Both the position numbers and the translations under genes were made by a program. Under the pieces are notes generated by a model. The model saw only the letters and a program-made list of their open reading frames with translations. It did no database searches and was not told the DNA's origin. Of a stretch of DNA of 64,000 nucleotides, positions 1 to 11,646 are shown in pieces. The stretch is from the NCBI GenBank assembly GCA_013397455.1, contig VYZB01000533.1:525801-589800 (forward strand). The letters are read 5' to 3'. This stretch comes from Crotophaga sulcirostris. Taxonomy: Eukaryota > Chordata > Aves > Cuculiformes > Crotophagidae. The number at the start of each line of letters is the position of its first letter. Position 1 is the stretch's first letter.

Positions 1-693
1 CTGATTCTGAATGACCTCGGATCCTCTGGTTGCAATGCAACTTTAGCTCTGGTCAAAGCTAAAACTGTATAGAGCCTGTGCCTAAATGCATTTTGAACTG
101 AGGCTTGTGTGAAACATAACAATCTTAGCAAAGCTGTGACTTGTACTCCTTCAGCTGTTATGCTTCTTGTTTTTTTTCCTGATTTATTTTTTCCTTTGCT
201 AATAATTATTCCAAGAAGAGCTGGCAGGGGAGAGGGTGAATGCATCTATAGAGGTGTATTCAATCTCAGTCATTTAAACTGCAATTAGTTGTAATCTCTT
301 CTAATTTATTAACTTGTGCAGGGTATGGTATCACAAAATGTTAACAAGGGCTGGACAAGGAATTCAACAGCAATTAACAATTATTAAACAGCAATTAAAC
401 AGCAATTATTATTAACAGCAATCAACAGCTATTAAATTGTAGTGATAGTACAATTTGAAGAAATTCCACTGCGTGAACTGATGCGATCTCACCTATTTCA
501 CTCTGTGTTTATAGAAAATAGGGGCTCTCAGCGTTCCTCTCTTCTTCTTGGGGACCATTTTTACTTTACAGCTTAGGGATCAATTTCTCTTATTAGAGGC
601 AGGCAGAAAAATCATGGAGAAGCACTCATCAGGATCCAACTATGGCACTGGAAGAGAAAGATGAAAACCTGTAGCTATGAACCATGGGTGTCT
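1..693. other. Intergenic stretch, left edge
   Basis: AT-rich non-coding DNA with no open frame of recognisable similarity. The only structure I see is the short imperfect tandem repeat at 362-437. Confidence 0.6.
362..437. repeat. Imperfect short tandem repeat (ACAGCAATTAA-like)
   Basis: Units resembling ACAGCAATTAA or ACAATTATTAA recur about six times with variable spacing of roughly 10-14 bp. It looks like a degenerate minisatellite. No coding frame runs through it. Confidence 0.6.
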
Positions 694-1800
694 AATTCAT
701 AGACTCATAGAATCACAGAATGCTTTGAGTTGGAAGGGACCATCGAGTTCCAACACTCCTGCCATGGGCAGGGACACCTCGCACCAGACCAGGTTGCTCA
801 AGATCCCATCCAACCTGGCCTTGAACACCTCCGGGGAGAGGGCACCCACAGCTTCCCTGGGCAACCTGTGCCAGTGCCTCACCACCCTCATTGTGAAGAA
901 TTTCTTCCTAATGTCTACTACAAATCCCTTCCAGTTTAATGCCATTCCCCCTCGTCCTATCATTACAGGCCCTTGTAAAAGTCCCTCTCCAGTTTTTTTG
1001 TAGGCTCCCCAGGGAAGCAGTTGCGGCACCAAGTCTGCCAGTATTCAAGAAGCATTTGGACAATGGTCTCAGTCACATGGTGTGAATGTTGGGAGTGTCC
1101 TGTGCAGGCGTGGGAGTTAGACACGATGATCCTTTTGGGTCCCTTTCAGCTTGCGTAATTCTCTGATTCCATGATTCTGTGATTCCCTTCAGGTACTGGA
1201 AGGCTGCTGCAAGGTTTCCCCAGAGCCTTCTCCAAGCTGAACAACCCCAACTTTCTCAGCCTGTCCTCATAACAGAGGTGCTCCTGCCCTCCAATCATCT
1301 TTGTAGCCCTCCTCGGGACCTGTTCCAACAGTTCCATATCCTTCTTATGCTGGGGATTCCAGAACTGGACACAATACTCCTGGCTGGGTCTCACAAAAGT
1401 GAAGTAGAGGGGGAGTATCACCTCCCTTGACCTGCTGGCCACATTTCTTCTGAATGCAGCCCACAACATGGTTGGCTTTCTGGGCTGCAAGCGCACATTG
1501 CCAGCTCATGTCGATCTTCTCATCAATCAGCACCCCCAAGTCCTTCTCCACAGGGCTGCTCTCAATCGCATCATCCCCCATCCTGTACTGAAACCACAGA
1601 TTACCTCGATCCAGGTGTAGGACCTTGCCCTTGGCCTTGTTGAACTTCTTGAAGTTCCCACACGCCCAATTCTCCAGCTTGTCCAGGTACCCCTGGATGA
1701 CATCCTGTCTTTCTGGTGTGACCACTGTCCCACTCAGCCTGGTGTACTCTACAAACCTGCTGAGGGTGGGCTTGATCTAGCTGTCTATATCATTATGTTT
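694..1800 (-). mobile_element. CR1 LINE, 5'-truncated 3' fragment, interrupted
   Basis: Read on the minus strand, this encodes the C-terminal part of the CR1 ORF2 (reverse transcriptase) protein. Pieces at about 1725-1345 include KFNKAKGKVLHLDRG and EKDLGVLIDEK. Pieces at about 1496-1227 include ASRSREVILPLYF and KKDMELLEQVPRRATKMI. The end of the ORF (IRKKFFTMRVVRHWHRLPRE) lies at about 1003-790. The element finishes near 694-720 in degenerate 8-bp units (ATTCTGTG, ATTCTATG), the CR1 3' signature. The frame is broken at least twice, including a 5-nt loss after the GLFSLEK motif relative to the copy at 10836-11646. A second CR1 tail is inserted at about 1011-1185. The 5' boundary near 1800 is approximate. 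This is a dead copy. Confidence 0.93.
1011..1185 (+). mobile_element. Nested CR1 3' tail (different subfamily)
   Basis: This 175-bp segment interrupts the minus-strand CR1 and lies in the opposite orientation. Read forward it continues the CR1 terminal motif LPREAVAAPSLPVFKKHLD and stops at TGA near 1080. It then has the 3' UTR consensus GGAGTTAGACACGATGATCC and ends in 8-bp units (ATTCTCTG, ATTCCATG, ATTCTGTG) at about 1158-1185. The host CR1 resumes at CCTTCAGGTACTGG exactly where it left off at GGCTCCCC, judged by the uninterrupted copy at 10836-11646. Any target duplication is at most 3-4 C residues, in keeping with the general lack of long target duplications for CR1. Confidence 0.85.
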
Positions 1801-4800
1801 TTCCATCTTTTAGTTTGCTAGAAAGGTGTCAGAAGGGCCACCTGCAGTCAGACATACACACTGGCTGCAAGGGCTGACAACAGCTGGTAGGCTTTCATGC
1901 ACCACATGCTGTTCTTCTTTGCCTTCATGGTACTACCTCATCACCACTGCTCAGTGCCTTTCTTTGTTATACGTGTTTCTGGGCTCTCTCTTCGCAAAAC
2001 CTCTTTTTTTTCCTGCTGCATGTGGATGCCAGGAACCATTAGCAAGGTGCTGTAGGGGTGGTGCTTCTGCACAGCTATCTTAATGCAACAGGGAGGATTT
2101 TCCAAGGACATAGCAGTGCCTATACTGATTTTTCTAGCTGTACAATTGACCAGCCCACAAAAATGAGGGCAAGGAGGGTGTGTAGGGGAGCCAACACAAA
2201 AGATGGAGCACCACTTCAAGATATACTCTCATATGATACACCAGCAATGCCACTCAGGCTGTGGGCACTCAATGCTTACTATATGGAAACCTTTTAGGAA
2301 TCTAGACCCCACGCCTGGTGGTGGTATCATTGGATGCTGCTTGGGTCTCTTTGGAGCTGTCAGCACTGCTCTGTGTTCATCTTTGCAACAGCCTGGTTGT
2401 AGCCCTGGGCTCACTGCAACCGCTTTTGCTGTATGTCTCCAGCTGTCTTGGGTGTTTGCAAACTGTATGGTGCTGCCTGCCTCTGTTCAAGGCTGGGGCA
2501 GAGACAGAGGACATGGCTGGGCAGGACAAATATCCCTTGTTTCAATTCACTTGCTGAAAGTTCTGCTCTGTGATAACATTGAATGAAGGAAGCAGAGAGC
2601 AGCATCTCCTGCGGGATGGGAAATAGACAAGGAAGAAGCCCTCTTTTTAGACATGACACTCATTTTCTTGCATTAAAAACTGGTCGGATATATGCATGCT
2701 TTCACTCAGTCATGCTGCCAGAAGTGAGAGGTAGGAATGCAGAAGCTGGCCAAGACCCACCGTACACTGAGCCTTACATCTGACTCCAGCTGTGATGAGA
2801 AGTGAGGGCTACAGAGGAAGATGTAAGAATCCTCCAGTGGTTTTGGGGTCTGTTGAAGATTTCTGGAGTCTGCAAGGCCAGCCCTGATCTGTGTTATACT
2901 TCTGCCACCACCCCTCCTCTCTTCTGCAGCACTTGTCCAGAGAAGCCCAGGAACACAGCAGAGGCAGTAAGCTTCATCTCACTTAGCTTACGCACTAAGT
3001 GTGTACTGCCAGCGACTTAAGCAGGACCCATCCCGGTCCTGTGCTCACACACTTAGTTTGTTATGTCCCTGCTACAGCTCAACTATCCCCACACTGGTGT
3101 ACAAGGGAGGACAGGAGAGGAAACCCTGGCAAACTAAGGGGAAAACCTTTCTCTGGTGCAGCCAGAGACACATGACTGGCTTCTGGGGTCAGTGCCTGGG
3201 GCAACACCTGTTCTTGTGTAACACCTGTGCACACACCTGGGGTCAGGGAAAGATAGGCTGGTGGCTGCTGAAGGAAAAGCAGAGGGTCTGCCCTCACATA
3301 ACTTTTGGTGAAATGTCAGCTCTGGCACCCTCCTTTGCCTGTCTGCTGGAACTTCTGAATCTCTGCCACAGCTGACCTTCTCTGGCTTAGCTCCTGGCAG
3401 TTTTTTCTCAGGGTATTTCTTCCCCTGCTGCTTGAAGCCCAGCATACTCTCTGAAGCAGGAGGAGGCTTTGCAGATGCACACTGTGGCACCCTACATATC
3501 TCTCATGAGTTCAGATAAAGCAAGGCTGGGAAATGATCAACACCCTGGATATGCTCTCCACTCTCGTGCAAGTGCTTACCTCAGTACACCCTCTGGGTAG
3601 GGGGTGGGAGAACCCAAACAAACAGTGGTAGTTGCCTCAAGAATATCCTGTACTAGGGACTCCCTTCATTTAGTTACAAGCTTTGTTATTTCTCTCTTTT
3701 GTGTTTTAAGCCTATTATTTGCAAATGTTTCCACATCCATGTGTTATTACCAGAGCAGAATTACCCCGCTGCCCATCCACCAAGCCATTTGGTATTTGAG
3801 GCATAGCCTTATATCTCCCTACATGACTTCTTCTGAAATGAAGTCCTGAAGTGATGTGAGAGTCTTTCCTCTCTCAGAGGCTTTTCCCTACACCCAGTTT
3901 GCACTCACCTGCAAATATTGCCAGGCAAGAGTGTAATGTCATGTAATCATTGCATGTTCACCTTCTGGGGAAGTTCAGATGCTGCCCTGGCATGCAGGCT
4001 ACACATCAGCACCAGGTCTAGTTGCTGTTTTCCTCACTCTTCATTCTCAAATAGTGCGAGTCAGCTGCTTTCTACAGAGCTTAACCAAATAATACTTGTG
4101 TGGAGAAAAGCTCCTGTTTGCCTCCACCTCACTTTCAGCTGCAAAAGACCATCTTAAGAATATGGACAGCCTCCTCCTCTATCATCTTTCCATCTCACCA
4201 ACCCACTAGAGCAGTTAAATTTTCCATTTTGGTGCCAGTAGGTGGCATTGCTTACTCTCTTAAATGCCGTAAAGCTAAGCAAAACATTAGGCCTAGCCTT
4301 TAGAGGTACAGCACTGGAAACTCTTACAACCTTTCCCAACACTGCCACAGCATCCAAATCCTGTGTCTAAATTTAGGTTAGAAATTAGTCGGGTTTCTAA
4401 CCACCAGAAGAATGAAGTTTTGTGAGCGCATCCCTGCTGGAATTACAGGGGTAGAAAAAACAGGTAGTTTTATGTTGTAACATGATAAATTTGTGAACGG
4501 GGTGACATGGTGTCGTTACCTGTGACATTAAAGAACTGCAGTCCACGACCTTGTGGTGGTGTGGCCACACAGTGGTGTGCCAATGCAGTGTGTTCCATGG
4601 AGCTGGAGCACTGGCAATTACAGCACCATCTTGTCCTGGTTTTCAACTGGAGTTGCAATCATGTTGTGTCACTCCGTGGCACAGACTGCCAAAGGTCTGG
4701 CTGTGCCATCTCTCTTCCCAGTGGATAGCCATTTCCTGTCCTGGAAATACAGCACATGGGACATCGTCTCTCTATCATAAAAAGACTGAAGAGAGTTTTC

Positions 4801-7800
4801 CAAGTGGATGTTGAAAGTTTCTGGGTTTGGTGTTGCAAATGCAACTTTGCTTACGATCAGCACTCCAGGAAAGGGAACTTGGCAGGCTAAGGATGGCTAT
4901 GGTGCCATCAGAGGAGACAACTGTCTACAGGCTGCTGGGAGAGGAGGGGTATATGAGGAGAAAGGCAAGCAATTCAAAGGCAATTGGAAGTCTAAGAGGT
5001 GAACCCTCCACAATGTTGTCCTGCATCCAGGAGAAAATACACTGATACATACATGACTTCAGGAAAAACCTCAGAGTCCCTTGACTCTTTACAGGCAAGG
5101 AGTCTTCTGGAGGACTCTCCCAGCATTCAGTACCGCTGTATTAGATGAAAGAGTACAAGACATATCCTTGGTCCTCTCGTGAGAAGACTAATGAAATGAG
5201 CAGGATACATTAAGTGACATGCCCAAGATCGCGCTGGACACCTGTCTCTGAAGCAAGGGACTAACCACCATGCTGATCATCTTGACTCAAGGGAGCAGAG
5301 TTCCAAACACAACTTTTTATCCAACCATGTCTGTGTCATTCCCTCTTCATCCATACCTGGAAGGTCCTATGTTCTACCTCATGCCTCAAACTGCTGGCCA
5401 GAGGTGATTTTGGCCGCTGAACACCAGCTGCACTGTGAGAGCAAGGCCTGGAGAATACATTTCCTTATCTGATGACCATTATTAAATACCTTTCAGTTTT
5501 CATCATAATATTCCTTTGTCCCAGACTGAAGACTTTTGAATGAAGAATATAATTAGTATCAGACTATGTTCATTGTGAATTAAAATATTTTCGATTCCAT
5601 TGTATATTAATTCCATGGAGCCTACTTAGATTACAATTTCATGATTTATTTTTAAATTGCAGCAAAGCAGGATCTACTCTTCTTGGAAAGTGACCTATGA
5701 CAAACAGTGGGATATTCTCCAGGGTGGACTCAGATTATCTTCTCACAATAGTGACTTTACTATTTTTGGTTGCACAGAAAATTTGAGGGCATTTCAGGTT
5801 CCTAGTAAACATATCTACCCAGCATAATTTTAGAAATTCCTGGGGTGTCCAAACTCTCCACTCAGAGTAGGTAGATCTGGTATGGCATCTGCGGGCCCAC
5901 AGGTTTCACATACTATTGACTGCAAGGTGCAGCTTTAGTAGCTGGTCCCTTTTTTATTCAACATAGATTGTTTCTTACATATTCATGTGTCAAAGGAAAA
6001 ACTTTTTTTTTCACTAACATTGGAGAAGTTATTGGGGAATTAACCTTTTGGTCTAATAGTCAGCTCATCACCTGCTTGTTCTATGTCATGCCCACAGCCT
6101 TTCAGCCAGAATGGTCTTGCATAAGAAGGGGGTAAGAGAACAGGAAGGACTTCTATGGTAGTAAATCATGAGATGAGGTAAAATAAACCATTGAATGTAC
6201 AGCTTATCCACTTTGAGAAATTACATACACCTCTCTTTCACTTGTGAAATCAAGGAGTTGACAGCCAAGTAGAAGGCAGACCACGCTTCAACAAAGTGAT
6301 TTTTTTTTGTTTGGTAAAAGATGTCTCTGCTTTCTTTTCTCCTGCAACTAGGAAACCCACTTCTCCACCTGTGGTCACGATGGCCTTGGTTGCAAATTTC
6401 ATAGGTCAGACTGACCTGGTCTGGCCTGTTCCTTCAATTGAGAGAGTCCTCCAGGGAGCAGCAAGAACACGAAACACATGGTGTTTCCTCCTCAGACTTG
6501 GTTAGGACTCTGCTCTGCTGTTGGCAGCCATTCCTCAACTATGCTTTTCATCTTCCAGGGTATGTCATCACTATCATGATATATACTAATAGGGACTGAA
6601 TGAGCCCCCAACAGGCCTGCTGGGGTATGTATTGTGGCATTGCTGTGGTAAGCAAAAGCTGAGAACAGTTCAGCTGCCTGAGCATGGGTGCCTGGTGAAT
6701 GTGGAGGTCCTAGCCCTTGAAGCAGACTACTCACTCCCAAAATGTGTAACTTCTAGGAGTGTTTCAGGTTTTGTTGCAAGATCTATGTTGACTGTGGTAG
6801 GGTAAGGACAACAAGAAGAAAACGTGATTCCTTACTTGCTCTCACAGAAGAAGGATCCTGCTTGAATAATAACAAAAGTACCTTTTTTCAAAGAAAATGA
6901 CACTGTGTTTTCTGCAAGTCAAGACAAGAGTTTTGAATGTTGTCTCCAACGTGGGTGCAGCATGTTCCTCTCTGGAAAAGGAGGGCAACAGTGGAGCAAA
7001 AACAGTAATGCCTCTGAAGCCTGACAGTGCTGGAGAGGCACACAGGCACTTCCCTCTGGAACTCATGTCCAGAGGGAATAAGAAGGCACATAATCGAGTG
7101 TCAGGATCTCTATTTGTTTCTAAGTGTCTGCAGAGCCTGCAAAGCCCTATCAAGAGGGGGAGGATGTGCACAGGGTACCTAGCTCCTTAGGACTGCACTT
7201 GGGGCCTGAAAGCCAAACAAACCACCCATGAGCACAAGAGGGCATAAAATGCCAAATTGTTCTAACATTGCATGCGTCCCTGAGAGACCATTTGACGATG
7301 GCATTATCAGCCAATGGATATCTCTTCATTAATGAGACAGAGTAATAAGCTGGTGAGAATGTGACACAGATGGAGTGGCCTAGTGTTTCCTTGCGGTCAA
7401 TGAATCCCAATAGATCTTTTCTTCTATTTATACCCTGTTCGCAGGCACTGCATCAACATGAGTTGTGCTGGATGCTGCTAGGCTGAAACTTGGAGGTGCT
7501 GCCTGACAACAGAGTCCTGCTTTCTGTCTTTCACTTTCCAGGCACATACTGAAAGTGTTTTTCAACCTCCAAAATTTCCAGTGTTACTTGAGCACAAAAC
7601 CAGCTACCAGACACCTGTCTTCTTATAAAACTGTTCCATGATCAGTTTTGAACTGAGTTTCAGGGGTTTTCTCCTCCAGATCAGGAGCAAGACCTTCCAA
7701 AGACATGCCCAGTTACTGGTATGAAGTTTCCATGGTTGTGTTTAGCAAGCAGCTGTTCGCTTTCAGAGCAGTGCAAGAATGCACATTGAATATGCTTGTT

Positions 7801-10800
7801 GTTGCTCTTAGAAATACTAACTGACCAAAAGCCTCATCTGTGTAGTGCTGTGGACCTCAAAGTGTCTCCTGCAGAGTGTGGCAGATGAAAGAGGCAAGGG
7901 AGAAAACTGAAGCATAGCCAAGTATTCAGTCTCTTTTGATGGTGTTTGTGGTCTTAAAGTGGAAGAAACCATTACAAGATCTTTTATTTATGACAAACAT
8001 TAGCTAACCTCAAAATGCCAGGTTTTGGGAGACCAGCGTCCTTCAGATGAAGTTTGAAATTGAGATTTGCCCTATACCTTCCTTCCTCCTTCCAGGGATT
8101 GTGTCATATAGTCTTGTAGCACCTCTTCAGGACCTCTTTGCATTTCAGATCTTGGGAGTCACAATGTCTTGAACATCTCACCAGAAAAAGGTATTGACTC
8201 ACAGGCCACGTCTGTTCCTGCCTGCAGAGATGAAATGCCCATGCCCAAGGCCTGTAGGGAGTGAGTCTGAGAAAACATAGGAGAAAAAATTACTCCAGAA
8301 ATTTTTACTATCTCAGTATTGAACATGATACCTGAACTGAAGGTAGAAATAGGGATTACTTGCTTTAGGACAGGGATTGCTTGCTTGAAGTATCTTAAGA
8401 CTTAAACTGTGTTTTATCTGCAGTATAAGGAGCTCTCTGTGGTCAATGTGCTGATTGTGAGAACCTGACGGTTGAAAGAGAGCTACAGGTTAAACGTATT
8501 GATCATCCCCATTGGAATAAATTCTACTGCAGCAAGTGACCTTTCCTGAGGCAAAAGCATATTAAGAAATATTTCTGAACTTCTTAGCTTGCAATAAGTA
8601 ATGAAGAAAATTTAAAATAACTCAGGACTAGCAATATGTTTCATAATTTGTGTAATACGGTCTTTTTCCTAACTGTACACTAGGGGTGAATGGCAGGAGT
8701 TTATGTCCTATTGCATAATTAACCAATTCATGCTGTTCTTTCCTGATTTTTTCACAATAGTTTGGATACTTCTGTAGCACAATGGTGGTATTCTGTCTGA
8801 ATTTTTTTATTCCTTCTTTTGCATTTCACTGTTTGTGATACAGATTTACAGAATAACCCCACTCTCCTTATCTTTAACTTTCTCTGTCTTGTCTGCAGCC
8901 CCCAAGAGGGTTCCTCCTTCATCCTTTGTATCTAATGATGTGTGCATTGGAGCTGCAAACTCTTTCTCCCTTTTTTCGGTGTTTCCCCCGCCCCCACCTG
9001 TTGTACCTGAAATGTCATTGGATTCCTTGCCAAGAACATGGAAAACCAGTAATGGATCTTCCAGAACAGTCAGTATTTTTGACTCTCATGTCTGAAAACC
9101 CAACCTGGACCATATTGGAACTTCAATACTTCTCCTGCAGACAGTTTCCTCTGTAGTGCCTTATTGTCTGCTTTTGATACTGTCTACTAATGCTGAGTTC
9201 TTCCAGAACAGTTAATGAATTGGGTGCCCAGTTTAGAAATAAATGGATATCAAGAGTTCCTCTAAGAAACTTCATAATCTCCTGGCCATAACATGAAATC
9301 TGTGTCTTGACATCCTTTTCCAGACAGCATGCAGTGGGAGCACTCTCTGAGTTGGATCAGGCCCTAAAATTGTTTTGTTTTCTTGTTCATCAAATCCTGT
9401 GTGTCATCCAAGAAAAACAACTAGAACTTTCCTGTGTCTGAATTAACTGAACAGTTCTTAGAGCTTGTGTTTGACTTTCTGAGGGTTGAATGATGTTCTG
9501 GAGGCATGAGGAGCCAGGGAAAAATGTAGAAAGCAACTCCCAGAAGTTTGTGGTAGGGACTTGAGTAGGTGGAGGGGTAGCAACAGCATCATCTTTGTCC
9601 CAGAGAGTTGTTCCAGTTGACTCTCTTGGGGTTCACAGGGCTGAACATGTGAGTGAAAGAGGCTTTTATCCCAGCTGTTTGCCATGGCACTCTGGGACTT
9701 GGAGGGGCTTAGTGAGTGCTGCCCCGTTACCAGTGAGAGGGAGCAAAACATGCAAGACATGATACTTAGATGGTCTTTTTCTGCTTATTTCTCAGCAGAT
9801 CTCACTGTATGCTGTGTCTTCAACCAACCAAAGTCTTATGAAGGCGATGTGTTTCCAGTTAGGATGCACAAAAATGTTTCAATCTGCTAACTCTGTGCTA
9901 GATCAGGGCATTTCTGTGTAAGGGCTTAATGCATCTTAGAAGTCCTGCTTGAAATCCATCACAAGGTTTCACAGGAAAAGTATCAAATAATCAAGTTAGT
10001 TTTCTGCATAGAACCTTCTTTCTTTTGTATTTTCATATGTGGAGACAGATACAAATACTTGACGTGTAACCAAAATACACAAACCCAAGTAATCAATGAG
10101 AAGTCTCAGAAGGTGGTGAGGACATGCTGCAGCTATATTGAAGGAGCAGTTTTACAATAGAGTGTTTTCAGTTCTTGGTGTGCACGTCAATCTTGCATCA
10201 AATACCTATCCGCAAAACTGCACCAACCCCCAGACTCACCACAGAGAGATGGTGTTTGCAGGTTGTAGATAAGCATCTGGTGTCGATGTTAAGTTGCATT
10301 TAGCAATCACTTGGCTGGGCTGTTTGAAAGGCAAGCTCAGTTAATGCAATTTCAGCAGTGTACTACCTCCAGGGCATTGTGTCAGACAGAACAGGCCTCT
10401 AACTTTTAAAAATGTCATGGCTGGACTCCCAGGGGGCTTAGATTGCCCTTCTCTATCCTTGGGGAAGAGATTAATTTTCCAAAAAGTTCATGTGGGTGTA
10501 AAGAGATAAAGGATGGTGTAAGGTCTTGGAACAAAATATCAGGCTGAGGTTTAAGCAAGTGTGCAGCTAGAGGGGAATAGGCCAGATTCTCCTCTTGGTA
10601 TTTTAGGCAGTGATTTATGGAGGTGGTTTACTCAAATCCAAGAACCCTTAAACTTGAGTTTGATTTCAATGGGTTGAAAGAGGAAGCCATGTTATCAAGT
10701 GAGAATAAGGCAGAAAAGTGATAAACACAAGAAAAAGATTTAGAAAAGGGGTGTACATAGAAAAGACTTGTATGAGAACAACTGAAATAAGGGTCTTGTA

Positions 10801-10835
10801 GCATAAGACCTTATCAGTAGAAAAGCAGGACATGT
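1801..10835. other. Intergenic region, no gene recognised
   Basis: About 9 kb of AT-rich single-copy-looking DNA. Open frames are all at most about 130 codons, overlap on both strands, and lack any domain motif I recognise. No splice-flanked exon of a known gene, tRNA or rRNA was seen. Old, highly diverged repeats could be hidden here, since they cannot be recognised by eye. Confidence 0.6.
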
Positions 10836-11646
10836 GACAACGGGATCGAGTGCAGCCTCAGCTAGTTTGTGGATGACACCAAGCTGAGTGGGGCAGTGGT
10901 CACATCAGAAAGATGGAATATCATCCAGGGGTACCTGGACAAGCTGGAGAAGTGGGCGTGTGGGAACTTCAAGAGGTTCAACAAGGCCAAGGGCAAGGTC
11001 CTACACCTGGATCGAGGTGATCTGTGGTTTCAGTACAGGATGGGGGATGATGCGATTGAGAGCAGCCCTGTGGAGAAGGACTTGGGGGTGCTGATTGATG
11101 AGAAGCTTGACGTGAGCCAGCAATGTGCGCTTGCAGCCCAGAAGGCCAACCATGTCATGGGCTGCATCAGAAGAAATGTGGCCAGCAGGTCAAGGGAGGT
11201 GATACTCCCCCTCTACTTCACTTTTGTGAGACCCAGCCAGGAGTATTGTGTCCAGTTCTGGAATCCCCAGCATAAGAAGGATATGGAACTGTTGGAACAA
11301 GTCCCGAGGAGGGCTACAAAGATGATTGGAGGGCAGGAGCACCTCTGTTATGAGGACAGGCTGAGAAAGTTGGGGTTGTTCAGCTTGGAGAAGAGAAGGC
11401 TCTGGGGAGACCTTATAGCAGCCTTCCAGTACCTCAGGGGAGCCTACAAGAAAACTGAGGAGGACTTTTTAACAAGCTGTGGGTGCCCCTTCCCCGGAGG
11501 TGTTCAAGGCCAGGTTGGAAGGGATCTTGAGCAACCTGGTCTGATGGGAGGTGTCCCTGCCTACGGCAGGGGTGCTAGAACTGGATGATCTTTAAGTTCC
11601 CTTCCAACCCAAAGCATTCTGTGATTCTATAATTCTATGATTTTTT
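10836..11646 (+). mobile_element. CR1 LINE, 5'-truncated 3' fragment with internal deletion
   Basis: Forward translation gives the CR1 ORF2 C-terminus: FVDDTKLSGAV at about 10864, KGKVLHLDRGDLWFQYRMG at about 10989, EKDLGVLIDEKLD, then ASRSREVILPLYFTFVRP and YEDRLRKLGLFSLEKRR. An in-frame TAG lies just before FVDDTKL. After AYKKTEEDF (about 11470) the sequence jumps to GCTGTGGGTGCCC. This skips roughly 150 bp that encode the RKKFF..VVRHW..LPRE segment in sister copies and shifts the frame. The 3' end has 8-bp units (ATTCTGTG, ATTCTATA, ATTCTATG) at about 11617-11641. It is the same subfamily as the element at 694-1800 but inverted to it. Non-functional. Confidence 0.94.
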
